From Actinomadura darangshiensis (lineage in GTDB: Bacteria; Actinomycetota; Actinomycetes; Streptosporangiales; Streptosporangiaceae), in assembly GCF_004349235.1 (NCBI RefSeq), contig NZ_SMKY01000056.1, positions 1 to 38,746 of the forward strand: a stretch of DNA of 38,746 bases, in the 5' to 3' direction. A program made the position numbers and the translations under genes. How positions within the stretch are numbered: the stretch's first letter is position 1; the number at the start of each line of letters is the position of its first letter. This document shows positions 8,072-16,202 of this stretch, in pieces. The notes under the pieces were generated by a model that was not told the origin of the DNA, made no database searches, and saw nothing but the letters and a program-made list of their open reading frames with translations.

Positions 8072-8125
8072 CTTGCGGCGGCGAAGCTCGGAGGGCCCGA
8101 GGCGGGGGGGCGCCGGCGTCCTGGG

Positions 8126-8156
8126 TATAGTCGGTAGCTTGGGGAAAGTGACTACC
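8126..8156 (+). promoter_or_regulatory. -10 hexamer with overlapping inverted repeat before HxlR gene
   Basis: TATAGT at 8126-8131 is a good -10. Just after it, GGTAG (8133-8137) and CTACC (8152-8156) form an inverted repeat with a 14-base spacer spanning the expected transcription start. HxlR regulators commonly control their own or a neighbouring promoter, so an autoregulatory operator is plausible. Confidence 0.4.
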
Positions 8157-8168
8157 CGTGGGGGCGTG

Positions 8169-8549
8169 ATGGGGAACGTCAAGAGCGGCGAGGCGCTCGA
8201 CCCCGGGCTGGCCTGCCCGATCGCTCCGGTCGTCGACATCGTGTTCAGCCGGTGGACGACCCCGATCCTCTGGACGCTGCACGAGTACGGGCGCCAGCGG
8301 TTCGTCGAGCTGCAGCGCCGCATCGCCTCGATCACGCCGAAGGTGCTGACGCAGCGGCTCCGGCAGCTGGAGCGCGACGGGCTCGTCGTCCGCACCTACC
8401 ACCCGGAGGTCCCGCCTCGTGTCGAGTACGAGATCAGCGAGCTGGGCCGCAGCCTGGCGCCGCTGTTCGCGACGCTCGCCGAGTGGTCCGCGGTGAACCT
8501 GGAGAAGGTCGAGCGGTCGCGGCGCGCCTACGACGACGGCGAGACCTGA
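8169..8549 (+). CDS. HxlR-family winged-helix transcriptional regulator
   Basis: Encodes 126 residues. The family hallmark [20 protein letters not shown] is followed by [19 protein letters not shown], then [19 protein letters not shown] (recognition region), [16 protein letters not shown] (wing) and a C-terminal dimerisation helix. The length is normal for the family. HxlR proteins are MarR-like dimeric regulators responding to small electrophiles, redox or formaldehyde. The single cysteine just before the first helix is typical of redox-responsive members, though that role is not proven here. Start at 8169 is favoured by a GGGGG run four bases upstream; a GTG at 8148 is the alternative. The gene lies between the orphan kinase and dxr in the same direction, and no obvious target is adjacent. 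Confidence 0.88.
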   Translation: MGNVKSGEALDPGLACPIAPVVDIVFSRWTTPILWTLHEYGRQRFVELQRRIASITPKVLTQRLRQLERDGLVVRTYHPEVPPRVEYEISELGRSLAPLFATLAEWSAVNLEKVERSRRAYDDGET

Positions 8550-8575
8550 GCGGGGCGATGCCCGACAATGGACCG

Positions 8576-9796
8576 GTGAAGTCTCCCTCAGGCCCCGACG
8601 CGGGCGCCCGCGAAATCGTCGTCCTCGGCTCCACCGGTTCGATCGGCACCCAGGCGCTGGACGTGATCCGCCGCAACCCCGGCCGGTTCCGGGTGACCGG
8701 GCTCGCGGCGGGCGGGGGCCGGGTGGGGCTGCTCGCCGAGCAGGCGCTGGAGTTCCGTCCCGAGATCGTCGCGGTGGCGAAGGCGTCCGCCGCGCAGGAA
8801 CTCCAGCTCGCCTTCTACGCCGAGGCCAAGCGGCGCGGCTACGCCTCCGGCGACTTCCCGATCCCCAAGATCGTGGCGGGCCCGGACGCGGTCGCCGAGG
8901 TCGCGGCCTGGCGGTGCGAGGTCGTGCTGAACGGGGTGACCGGCGCGCTCGGCCTCGCCTCGACGCTGGCCGCGCTGGACGCGGGACGGACGCTCGCCCT
9001 CGCCAACAAGGAGTCGCTCATCGTCGGCGGGCCCCTGGTCAAGGAGCGGGCGCGGCCGGGGCAGCTCGTCCCGGTCGACTCCGAGCACTCGGCGCTCGCC
9101 CAGTGCCTGCGCGGCGGCACCGCGCGGGAGGTGCGGCGGCTCGTGCTGACCGCGAGCGGCGGCCCGTTCCGCGGGCGGAGCCGCGCCGAGCTCGCCGGCG
9201 TCACGCCCGAGCAGGCGATGAAGCACCCCACCTGGGAGATGGGCCCGGTCATCACCATCAACTCCGCGACCCTGGTCAACAAGGGCCTGGAGGTCATCGA
9301 GGCGCACCTGCTGTTCGACGTCCCGATGGACCGGATCGAGGTCATGGTGCACCCGCAGTCGGTCATCCACTCGATGGTCGAGTTCACCGACGGCTCCACC
9401 CTCGCGCAGGCGAGCCCGCCCGACATGCGGCTGCCGATCGCGCTCGGCATCGACTGGCCCGACCGCGTCCCGGACGCGGCGCCCGGCGTCGACTGGACGA
9501 AGGCGCACACCTGGGAGCTGTCCCCGCTCGACGGCGAGGCGTTCCCCGCCGTCGCGCTGGCGCGCCGCGCCGGTGAGCTGGGCGGGACCGTCCCGGCCGT
9601 TTACAACGCCGCCAACGAGGAATGTGTGGACGCGTTCCGCGCGGGACGGCTCCCGTTCCTCGGGATAGTCGACACGATCGCGCGGGTAGTGGAGGAGCAC
9701 GGTTCGGGCACGCCCGGGGACCTGACGCTGGACGACGTCCTCGCGGCCGACGGGTGGGCACGGAGCAGGACCAGGGAACTGACCGGAACCGACTGA
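8576..9796 (+). CDS. dxr: 1-deoxy-D-xylulose 5-phosphate reductoisomerase
   Basis: Second enzyme of the MEP isoprenoid pathway, converting DXP and NADPH to 2-C-methyl-D-erythritol 4-phosphate; cytosolic. Visible motifs are [14 protein letters not shown] (NADPH site, residues 18-24 for the glycine loop), [25 protein letters not shown] (metal-binding Asp/Glu), [37 protein letters not shown] in segments, and AANEECV. The length of about 406 residues is normal. Two in-frame starts are possible: ATG 8558, and GTG 8576. The GTG lies six bases after GACAAT, a spacing seen at other likely leaderless starts in this window, so I chose 8576. The stop codon abuts a strong hairpin before the protease gene. 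Confidence 0.93.
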   Translation: MKSPSGPDAGAREIVVLGSTGSIGTQALDVIRRNPGRFRVTGLAAGGGRVGLLAEQALEFRPEIVAVAKASAAQELQLAFYAEAKRRGYASGDFPIPKIVAGPDAVAEVAAWRCEVVLNGVTGALGLASTLAALDAGRTLALANKESLIVGGPLVKERARPGQLVPVDSEHSALAQCLRGGTAREVRRLVLTASGGPFRGRSRAELAGVTPEQAMKHPTWEMGPVITINSATLVNKGLEVIEAHLLFDVPMDRIEVMVHPQSVIHSMVEFTDGSTLAQASPPDMRLPIALGIDWPDRVPDAAPGVDWTKAHTWELSPLDGEAFPAVALARRAGELGGTVPAVYNAANEECVDAFRAGRLPFLGIVDTIARVVEEHGSGTPGDLTLDDVLAADGWARSRTRELTGTD

Positions 9797-9822
9797 CCCC
9801 GGGGGGACCACCCCCCCCGGGG
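9797..9822. repeat. C4G6/C6G4 hairpin between dxr and site-2 protease gene
   Basis: CCCCGGGGGG at 9797-9806 pairs perfectly with CCCCCCGGGG at 9813-9822 around a 6-base loop, beginning directly after the dxr stop. No T-tract follows, so it may attenuate rather than end transcription. It could instead protect the upstream message from decay. Confidence 0.6.
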
Positions 9823-9844
9823 CGAGCCCCAGAGGGGATCCCGG

Positions 9845-11044
9845 ATGGCCTTCTTCTTCGGCGCGGTGGCGTTCGTGGTCGCGCTGCTGCTGTCGGTGAT
9901 GCTCCACGAGGGCGGGCACCTGCTCACCGCCAAGCGGTACGGGATGAAGGCCACCCAGTACTTCGTGGGTTTCGGCCCGACCCTCTGGTCCACCCGCCGG
10001 GGCGAGACCGAGTACGGCGTGAAGGCGGTCCCGCTGGGCGGCTTCGTCAAGATCGTCGGCTACACGCCGCTGGAGGAGATCGACGCGGCGGACCGGCCGC
10101 GCGCCTTCTACCGGCAGCCCGCCGGGCGGCGCGCGGTCGTCATCGGGGCCGGCGTCGTCGCCAACTTCGTGTTCGCGTTCCTGCTGCTCATGGCGATGGC
10201 CATGACGATCGGCGTGCGCGAGTCCGGCACCGTGACGAGCACGGTCGACAAGGTCACCCCGTGCGTGCCCGCCGCGATGACGAGCGACTGCGGCGGGGAC
10301 CGGCCGCCGTCCCCGGCCTCTCAGGCGGGGCTGCGCGCCGGTGACCGCGTCGTCTCGTTCAACGGAGTCCGGGTCGGCGACTGGAAGGACCTCACCGAGG
10401 CGATCGACGAGGCGAAGCCGGGCCAGACGGTGCGGGTCTCGGTCCAGCGGCCGGGGGCCGCGCGGCCGGTGACGCTGCCGATCACGCTCGCGGACGTGGA
10501 CGGCCAGCCGTTCGTCGGCATGTCCGCGCGGGTGGTCGGCGCCGGATACGAGCGGACCGGGCCGCTCAACGCGGCGGTGTTCGCCGGACGCGGCATCGGC
10601 CGGACCGTCCAGGGGATCGGCCAGGTCGCCGCGGACCTCCCCACCGCGATCCCCAAGCTGTTCTCGCCGGAGCGGGAGAGCACGCCCGGCGGCCAGGTCG
10701 GCAGCGTCGTCGGCGCGACCGAGGTGTCCGGGCAGATCTTCTCCTCCGACGACACCACCCGGGACAAGGTCGCCCTGTTCCTGTCGCTGGTCGTGTCGGT
10801 GAACATCTTCCTCGGCGCGCTGAACGTCCTGCCGCTCCTGCCGCTGGACGGCGGGCACCTCGCCGTCGTCGTGTACGAGCGGGCGCGCGCCGGCGTCAAC
10901 CGGATCAGGGGGCGGCCGGATCCGGGCACGGTCGACATGACGAAGCTGCTGCCCTTGACATACCTGGCCGTCCTGTTGCTGGTGGGGTTCGGGGTGCTGC
11001 TGATCCTTGCGGACCTGTTCAACCCGCTCCAGCTACCGGAATGA
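9845..11044 (+). CDS. rip1: Membrane site-2 zinc metalloprotease, Rip1/RseP type
   Basis: A 399-residue intramembrane protease. The first transmembrane helix carries HEGGH (His21, Glu22, His25), and the conserved LPLDGGH motif near the C-terminus supplies the third zinc ligand, Asp335. A PDZ domain lies between the helices at about residues 150-240 (AGLRAGDRVVSFNGVRVGDW). C-terminal hydrophobic segments complete the fold. Family members cleave anti-sigma factors and other membrane proteins within the bilayer; mycobacterial Rip1 regulates several sigma factors and cell-envelope genes. The position between dxr and ispG is conserved across actinobacteria. The start is supported by GAGGGG upstream of 9845. 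The insert VTPCVPAAMTSDCGGD carries two cysteines on the extracytoplasmic side. Confidence 0.92.
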   Translation: MAFFFGAVAFVVALLLSVMLHEGGHLLTAKRYGMKATQYFVGFGPTLWSTRRGETEYGVKAVPLGGFVKIVGYTPLEEIDAADRPRAFYRQPAGRRAVVIGAGVVANFVFAFLLLMAMAMTIGVRESGTVTSTVDKVTPCVPAAMTSDCGGDRPPSPASQAGLRAGDRVVSFNGVRVGDWKDLTEAIDEAKPGQTVRVSVQRPGAARPVTLPITLADVDGQPFVGMSARVVGAGYERTGPLNAAVFAGRGIGRTVQGIGQVAADLPTAIPKLFSPERESTPGGQVGSVVGATEVSGQIFSSDDTTRDKVALFLSLVVSVNIFLGALNVLPLLPLDGGHLAVVVYERARAGVNRIRGRPDPGTVDMTKLLPLTYLAVLLLVGFGVLLILADLFNPLQLPE

Positions 11045-11159
11045 CACAAAATGTTTACACCAGGTAGTCGAATGGTCACATTTTTGAGTGGCGGGTGACG
11101 TCCGCTCAGCCGCGCAGGGCGCTTAGGCTTTGTACGGGGCCGCAAGTAAGAGGAGAGGG

Positions 11160-12353
11160 ATGAGCGTTTCACTGGGAATTCCGAGCGTCCGTGGTGACGG
11201 CGACGGGCAGGGGGAGCCGGGTCCGATCGCGCCTCGCCGCAAGTCCCGCCAGATCATGGTGGGGACCGTTCCGGTCGGGGGCGACGCCCCGGTGTCGGTG
11301 CAGTCGATGACCACGACCCTCACCGCCGACGTGAACGCCACACTGCAGCAGATCGCGGAGCTGACCGCGTCCGGCTGCCAGATCGTGCGCGTCGCCGTCC
11401 CCTCGCAGGACGACGCCGACGCGCTGCCGGCGATCGCGCGCAAGTCGCCGATCCCGGTCATCGCCGACATCCACTTCCAGCCCAAGTACGTGTTCGCGGC
11501 GATCGACGCGGGCTGCGCGGCCGTCCGGGTCAATCCCGGCAACATCAAGAAGTTCGACGACAAGATCGGGGAGATCGCGCGGGCCGCGACGGACGCGGGC
11601 ACCCCGATCCGGATCGGCGTGAACGCCGGCTCCCTCGACAAGCGGCTGCTGGAGAAGCACGGCAGGGCCACCCCCGACGCGCTGGTGGAGTCGGCGCTGT
11701 GGGAGTGCTCGCTGTTCGAGGAGCACGGCTTCCGGGACATCAAGATCTCGGTGAAGCACAACGACCCGGTCGTGATGATCGAGGCGTACCGCAAGCTCGC
11801 GGCGGCGTGCGAGTACCCGCTGCACCTGGGCGTGACCGAGGCGGGCCCGGCGTTCCAGGGCACCATCAAGTCGGCGGTGGCGTTCGGCGCGCTGCTGGCC
11901 GAGGGGATCGGCGACACGATCCGGGTGTCGCTGTCGGCGCCTCCGGTCGAGGAGGTCAAGGTCGGGATCGGCATCCTTGAGTCGCTCGGGCTGCGCAAGC
12001 GCGGCCTGGAGATCGTCTCCTGCCCGTCGTGCGGCCGCGCGCAGGTGGACGTCTACTCGCTGGCCGAGCAGGTCACCGCCGGGCTGAAGGACTTCCCGGT
12101 CCCGCTGCGCGTCGCGGTGATGGGCTGCGTGGTGAACGGGCCGGGCGAGGCGCGCGAGGCCGACCTCGGCGTGGCGTCCGGCAACGGCAAGGGCCAGATC
12201 TTCGTGAAGGGCGAGGTCGTCAAGACCGTCCCCGAGGCGCAGATCGTCGAGACGCTGATCGAGGAGGCCATGCGCATCGCCGACGACATGGGCATCGAGA
12301 TCGGCGAGGACGGGACGGTCTCCGGGCCGGGCGCCGACGTGGTGGTCGGCTGA
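11160..12353 (+). CDS. ispG: 4-hydroxy-3-methylbut-2-en-1-yl diphosphate synthase
   Basis: Encodes 397 residues of the iron-sulfur enzyme that reduces MEcPP to HMBPP late in the MEP pathway. The TIM-barrel part has [35 protein letters not shown] and RVNPGNI. The [4Fe-4S] domain has SCPSCGRAQ (Cys288, Cys291) and [10 protein letters not shown] (Cys323 plus the ligating Glu). AGGAGAGG directly before the ATG at 11160 fixes the start. It follows the protease gene by 115 bases. A strong terminator at 12400 closes the unit, so the dxr-rip1-ispG group ends here rather than running into the GNAT gene. Confidence 0.95.
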   Translation: MSVSLGIPSVRGDGDGQGEPGPIAPRRKSRQIMVGTVPVGGDAPVSVQSMTTTLTADVNATLQQIAELTASGCQIVRVAVPSQDDADALPAIARKSPIPVIADIHFQPKYVFAAIDAGCAAVRVNPGNIKKFDDKIGEIARAATDAGTPIRIGVNAGSLDKRLLEKHGRATPDALVESALWECSLFEEHGFRDIKISVKHNDPVVMIEAYRKLAAACEYPLHLGVTEAGPAFQGTIKSAVAFGALLAEGIGDTIRVSLSAPPVEEVKVGIGILESLGLRKRGLEIVSCPSCGRAQVDVYSLAEQVTAGLKDFPVPLRVAVMGCVVNGPGEAREADLGVASGNGKGQIFVKGEVVKTVPEAQIVETLIEEAMRIADDMGIEIGEDGTVSGPGADVVVG

Positions 12354-12370
12354 CCGGTGGTCGGCTGACC
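12341..12370 (+). repeat. Perfect 15-bp tandem duplication across the ispG stop codon
   Basis: GGTGGTCGGCTGACC is present twice head-to-tail (12341-12355, 12356-12370). The first copy holds the ispG stop codon, so the second copy is untranslated. It looks like a recent slippage duplication. Confidence 0.85.
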
Positions 12371-12399
12371 CCGATGCGCTGACGAAGTAGCGGACGAAG

Positions 12400-12428
12400 G
12401 GCCCCGGGTTCACGACCCGGGGCCTTTT
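12400..12428 (+). terminator. Rho-independent terminator after ispG
   Basis: GGCCCCGGGT (12400-12409) pairs perfectly with ACCCGGGGCC (12415-12424) over a 5-base loop and is followed by TTTT. It is a strong intrinsic terminator 47 bases past the ispG stop. Confidence 0.92.
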
Positions 12429-12625
12429 CGTGTGCGCGGAGCGGTGCGCTCGCGTGAGCATCCGGGACCGGAACGTCCGGATGTGTTACAGAGTTCCGCT
12501 GATCTTGTCACAATTCCGCATCCACTCGTGATGGCCCCTGTTGGGCTGGATGCCAGAACCGCCACAATCTTCACTCATTTACCCGTATGTCTGACTCAAC
12601 CGGAGTCGGCACGATAGGGGGATAT

Positions 12626-14287
12626 GTGAAGAGGATCGTTGTCGTGGCCGCGGTGGCCGGGCTCGGTCTCACCGGCCTGGCCGCCACAAGCGCTCAGGCC
12701 GCGGGCCCATCCGCCGGAACGGCCGGAGGCTTCAACCCCGCCGCCGCGAAGTGGCATACCTGCCCCGCGGACTTCGTCAAGCAGGTGCACGACCTGTACG
12801 ACGCCCTGTACCCGGTCTCTACGATCATGCAGTGCGCCGAGCTGTCGGTTCCGCTCGACTACGCCAGGCCGGGGGGCAAGAAGATCACCCTGCAGCTCAC
12901 CAGGACGCCGCACACCGGCAAGGGCAAGGCCAAGGGCGACATCGTCGTGAACCCGGGCGGACCGGGCGGCGGCGGCGCGCTGTTCGGGCCGCGGGTGTTC
13001 GCGCAGAACTCCGCCCCGATGCGCGAGGCCTACAACGTCATCGGGTTCGACCCGCGCGGCGTCGGCATGAGCGTCCCGGCCGTCAAGTGCGACCCGACGT
13101 GGTCCAACGCCGTGCGCCCCGACTACGGCACCGGTGACCGCAAGTCCGTCAGCACCTGGCTGAAGCTGTCCAAGGGCTATGCCGAGGACTGCGACAAGGC
13201 CGACAAGATCGGGCTGCTGGACCACGTCAAGACGATCGACTCGGTGAACGACATGGAGTCGATCCGCCAGGCGCTGAACAACGACAAGCTCGACTACTAC
13301 GGCGCCTCGTACGGCACCTACCTCGGTTCCGCGTACGCCACGATGTACCCGAACAACGTCGGCAGGATGGTGCTCGACGGCAACGTCGGCCCGTCGGACG
13401 CCTGGTACGACGCCAACCTCAAGCAGGACGTCCAGTTCGACAAGAACATCGACTACTACTTCGGCTGGGTCGCCAGGTACGACTCGGTGTACCACCTGGG
13501 CAAGACCCAGCGGAAGGTGCGCGACTTCTTCTACGACCTGCGCGGCAAGCTCAAGCAGAAGCCGGTCTACTACACCGACCCCGACAGCGGCCAGGAGATC
13601 GCCGTCGGACCGGACGAGCTGACCGACGTCATCCTCAACGCCGGCTACCGCCGCAGCCAGGCCGTCTGGCACGGCTACGCGGCCGGGCTCTCCGCCTACA
13701 AGGCCGGCGACACCGCCACCTTCGCCGGCACGTTCGGCGCCCAGACGTCCGGCGAGGCCGACGACAACGGCACCGCGATGTACCTCGCCACCGAGTGCAC
13801 GGACGTCCAGTGGCCGACCAGCTGGGCCAAGTGGCACCGCGACAACACGCGGATCAACGCCAAGCACCCGTTCGAGACCTGGGGCAACGCCTGGTTCAAC
13901 GCGCCGTGCCTGTTCTGGCCCGCCAAGGCCGGCAAGCCGGTGAACATCGGGCACACCCGGAACCTGCCGCGCAACATCCTGATGTTCCAGTCGACCGAGG
14001 ACGCGGCCACGCCGTACGAGGGCGCGCTGGACATGCACCGCAGGCTCAAGGGCTCGCGCCTGGTCGTGCAGGACGGCGACCGCACGCACTGCATCGTGCA
14101 CCGCGGCTCCGCCAAGGTCGACGCCTACTTCGACGCCTACTTCCTCACCGGGAAGCGTCCGGAGCAGCGGACCGTGCACGTCCCGCAGCTCGGTGACCCG
14201 ACTCCGCCGTCCGCCGCGTCCGCCAGGACGCTGAGCGGCGCCGGCGCGCAGAAGGCCGCGCGCCTGGAGGCCGGCGTCATCCGCTGA
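12626..14287 (+). CDS. Secreted alpha/beta-hydrolase peptidase, S33 TAP-like, copy A
   Basis: Encodes 553 residues. A GTG start (RBS AGGGGG) gives MKRIVVVAAVAGLGLTG and a cleavable signal peptide ending near SAQA, so it is exported. The catalytic triad is readable: Ser228 in YGASYGTYLG, Asp459 in STEDAATP, and His488 in DRTHCIVH. The oxyanion-loop motif is NPGGPGGGG, and FDPRGVGMS follows. The C-terminal third is the TAP-like domain of Streptomyces tripeptidyl aminopeptidases and SlpD/SlpE proteins, which remove N-terminal peptides from secreted proteins. Cys391 (ATECTDV) and Cys428 (NAPCLFW) probably form a disulfide. It is the first of three related genes, with its own terminator hairpin at 14325. 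An ATG at 12587 is the alternative start, but the next copy has the same GTG-Lys-Arg beginning. Confidence 0.87.
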   Translation: MKRIVVVAAVAGLGLTGLAATSAQAAGPSAGTAGGFNPAAAKWHTCPADFVKQVHDLYDALYPVSTIMQCAELSVPLDYARPGGKKITLQLTRTPHTGKGKAKGDIVVNPGGPGGGGALFGPRVFAQNSAPMREAYNVIGFDPRGVGMSVPAVKCDPTWSNAVRPDYGTGDRKSVSTWLKLSKGYAEDCDKADKIGLLDHVKTIDSVNDMESIRQALNNDKLDYYGASYGTYLGSAYATMYPNNVGRMVLDGNVGPSDAWYDANLKQDVQFDKNIDYYFGWVARYDSVYHLGKTQRKVRDFFYDLRGKLKQKPVYYTDPDSGQEIAVGPDELTDVILNAGYRRSQAVWHGYAAGLSAYKAGDTATFAGTFGAQTSGEADDNGTAMYLATECTDVQWPTSWAKWHRDNTRINAKHPFETWGNAWFNAPCLFWPAKAGKPVNIGHTRNLPRNILMFQSTEDAATPYEGALDMHRRLKGSRLVVQDGDRTHCIVHRGSAKVDAYFDAYFLTGKRPEQRTVHVPQLGDPTPPSAASARTLSGAGAQKAARLEAGVIR

Positions 14288-14290
14288 CGC

Positions 14291-14317
14291 AGGCCGCTCA
14301 GGCCGCTCAGGCCGTGC
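14291..14317 (+). repeat. Three 9-bp tandem units after hydrolase A
   Basis: AGGCCGCTC occurs at 14291-14299 and 14300-14308, followed by the degenerate unit AGGCCGTGC at 14309-14317. It lies between the stop of hydrolase A and its terminator hairpin and is probably a slippage product. Confidence 0.7.
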
Positions 14318-14324
14318 AGGGCAA

Positions 14325-14352
14325 GGGCCCCGCGGAGCGATCCGCGGGGCCC
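14325..14352 (+). terminator. Hairpin terminator after hydrolase A
   Basis: GGGCCCCGCGGA (14325-14336) pairs perfectly with TCCGCGGGGCCC (14341-14352) around a GCGA loop. There is no T-tract, but a 12-bp GC stem of this kind ends many actinomycete transcripts. Confidence 0.7.
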
Positions 14353-14454
14353 GGCACGGCCGCCAATCGCAGGCAGTCCGTTTCCACCATGCATCGGCGA
14401 CGCTCCCCCCTCCGGCCCCGGCGGGCCCCGGAGCCGCCGATCCGAGGGGGTCAA

Positions 14455-16050
14455 GTGAAGAGAATCGTCATCGTCGCGACCGCGGCGATCATGGCGGCGG
14501 GCGGCGCAGGGGTCGCCGTCTCCGCGAACGCGGCGACCGGGCCGTCCGGCGCCGCCGCGACCAAGGGCATCGACTGGGGCAAGTGCGCGGTCAGCGGCCC
14601 CGACGACCCGATGAACAACGCCCAGTGCGCCCAGGTCGAGGTGCCCCTCGACCACGCCCGGCCGGGCGGACGCAAGATCTCCATCGCGGTGTCGCGCTTC
14701 AAGCACACCGACGACAAGGACTACAAGGGCGTCCTGCTCGTGAACCCGGGCGGCCCCGGCGGCACCGGCATCGAGTACGCCCCCGCCCTGGCCCGCTGGA
14801 TGGGCGGCGTCGGCCACGCCGACGTGGCGGCCAAGTACGACATCATCGGGTTCGACCCGCGCGGCGTCGGCTCCAGCAAGCCCGCGCTGACCTGCGACCC
14901 GAACTTCTCCGACCCGATCCGCCCGGACTACGTCCCGTCCTCGTGGAAGGAGGAGAAGGCCTGGATCGCCAAGTCGAAGAAGTACGCGCAGGACTGCGCG
15001 AAGAAGTTCGGCTGGCTGCTGCCGCACATGCGCACCACCGACGCCGCCCGCGACGTCGACGCGATCCGCGCCGCGCTCGGCCAGCAGAAGATCAGCTGGT
15101 ACGGCTTCTCCTACGGCACCTACTTCGGCGCCACCTACGCCACGCTCTTCCCCAAGCGCGTGCAGCACATGGTGCTGGACGGCAACGTCAACCCGAAGAC
15201 GGTCTGGTACGACGCCCAGCTCGAACAGGACAAGGCGTTCGAGCACAACATCAAGGCATGGTGGGCCTGGGCCGCCAAGTACGACTCGGTCTACCACCTC
15301 GGCAAGAGCGAGAAGGCCGTCGAGGCGAAGTACTACGCCGTCCGCGCCGCGGCGAAGAAGACGCCCATCGCCGGCAAGATCGGCCCGGACGAGCTGGACG
15401 ACATCGTCCTGTCCGCGGGCTACAACACCGGGTACTACATCCCGTTCGCCGAGGCGCTGTCCGCGTGGGTCAACAACGAGGACGCCTCCGGGCTCCTCGG
15501 CTGGCTGAGCGCGGGAGGTGACGACAACAGCTTCGCCGTCTACAACGCCGTCCAGGCAGCGGACGCCCGCTGGCCGCGCAACTGGAGCAAGTGGCACCGC
15601 GACGCCGAGAAGCTCTACAAGCAGGGCTACCGGTTCAACACGTGGAGCAACGTCTGGTTCAACGCCCCGGTCGCCTTCTGGCCGTTCAAGGGCGGGCCGG
15701 AGTTCCGGCTCCAGGGCAGCCGGAGCCTGCCGGGCATGCTGCTCGTCCAGTCCACGCAGGACGCGGCGACCCCGGTCGCGGGCGGCCTGGAGATGCACAA
15801 GGTCTTCCCGTCCTCGCGCCTGGTGTTCGAGGTCGGCGGCAAGACCCACGCCAACACGCTCAACGGCAACGCGTGCCTGGACGACAAGGTCGCGGCGTAC
15901 CTCGACACCGGCGCGCTGCCGGCGGGCCACCGCGGCCCGGACGCCTACTGCAAGGCCGTCCCGGCGCTGAACGATCCCGACCCGACGGCCATGACCGCGA
16001 AGGCCGCCCGCGCCGCCGCGGGCAAGGACCTTCCGGTCGGACGCCCGTAG
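14455..16050 (+). CDS. Secreted alpha/beta-hydrolase peptidase, S33 TAP-like, copy B
   Basis: Encodes 531 residues from a GTG preceded by GAGGGGG four bases away. The signal peptide MKRIVIVATAAIMAAGGAGV ends near SANA. The triad is Ser219 (GFSYGTYFG), Asp436 (STQDAATP) and His465 (GKTHANT). NPGGPGGTG and FDPRGVGSS match copy A. It closely resembles copies A and C along its whole length. It differs in lacking both members of the predicted disulfide: alanine 368 and valine 406 stand where A and C have cysteines. It is probably an exported aminopeptidase acting on short peptides (family knowledge; substrate not known). It is flanked by terminator hairpins on both sides, so it is likely transcribed alone. 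Confidence 0.87.
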   Translation: MKRIVIVATAAIMAAGGAGVAVSANAATGPSGAAATKGIDWGKCAVSGPDDPMNNAQCAQVEVPLDHARPGGRKISIAVSRFKHTDDKDYKGVLLVNPGGPGGTGIEYAPALARWMGGVGHADVAAKYDIIGFDPRGVGSSKPALTCDPNFSDPIRPDYVPSSWKEEKAWIAKSKKYAQDCAKKFGWLLPHMRTTDAARDVDAIRAALGQQKISWYGFSYGTYFGATYATLFPKRVQHMVLDGNVNPKTVWYDAQLEQDKAFEHNIKAWWAWAAKYDSVYHLGKSEKAVEAKYYAVRAAAKKTPIAGKIGPDELDDIVLSAGYNTGYYIPFAEALSAWVNNEDASGLLGWLSAGGDDNSFAVYNAVQAADARWPRNWSKWHRDAEKLYKQGYRFNTWSNVWFNAPVAFWPFKGGPEFRLQGSRSLPGMLLVQSTQDAATPVAGGLEMHKVFPSSRLVFEVGGKTHANTLNGNACLDDKVAAYLDTGALPAGHRGPDAYCKAVPALNDPDPTAMTAKAARAAAGKDLPVGRP

Positions 16051-16060
16051 CGGTCCGCAC

Positions 16061-16110
16061 CGCGGCGTGCCCGGCCCGTTCCCTCGCGGGGACGGGACGG
16101 GCACGCCGCG
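16061..16110 (+). terminator. Long terminator hairpin after hydrolase B
   Basis: A 13-bp stem (16061-16073 with 16098-16110) continues inward as CCCGTTCCC/GGGGACGGG with one G-T wobble. It is followed by TTCCTTTT. This is a strong intrinsic terminator 10 bases after the stop codon. Confidence 0.9.
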
Positions 16111-16202
16111 TTCCTTTTCCGGCTCTGGTCCGGGTTCCGGCCGGAATCGCGCGGATCCCCGGGGTCCCGCGCCGCGGGCGGTGCCGCCGGTAGAAAGCCA
16201 AG

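Noticed and set aside
8588..10858. 756-codon minus-strand frame across dxr and the protease gene
   Set aside because: It is antisense to two well-conserved genes and consists of low-complexity Arg/Gly/Asp sequence without domains.
11048..11084. AAAATGT/ACATTTT inverted repeat with a T-run upstream of ispG
   Set aside because: The arms are short and AT-only with a 23-base loop; they cannot form a stable terminator, and 7-bp AT matches are weak evidence for an operator.
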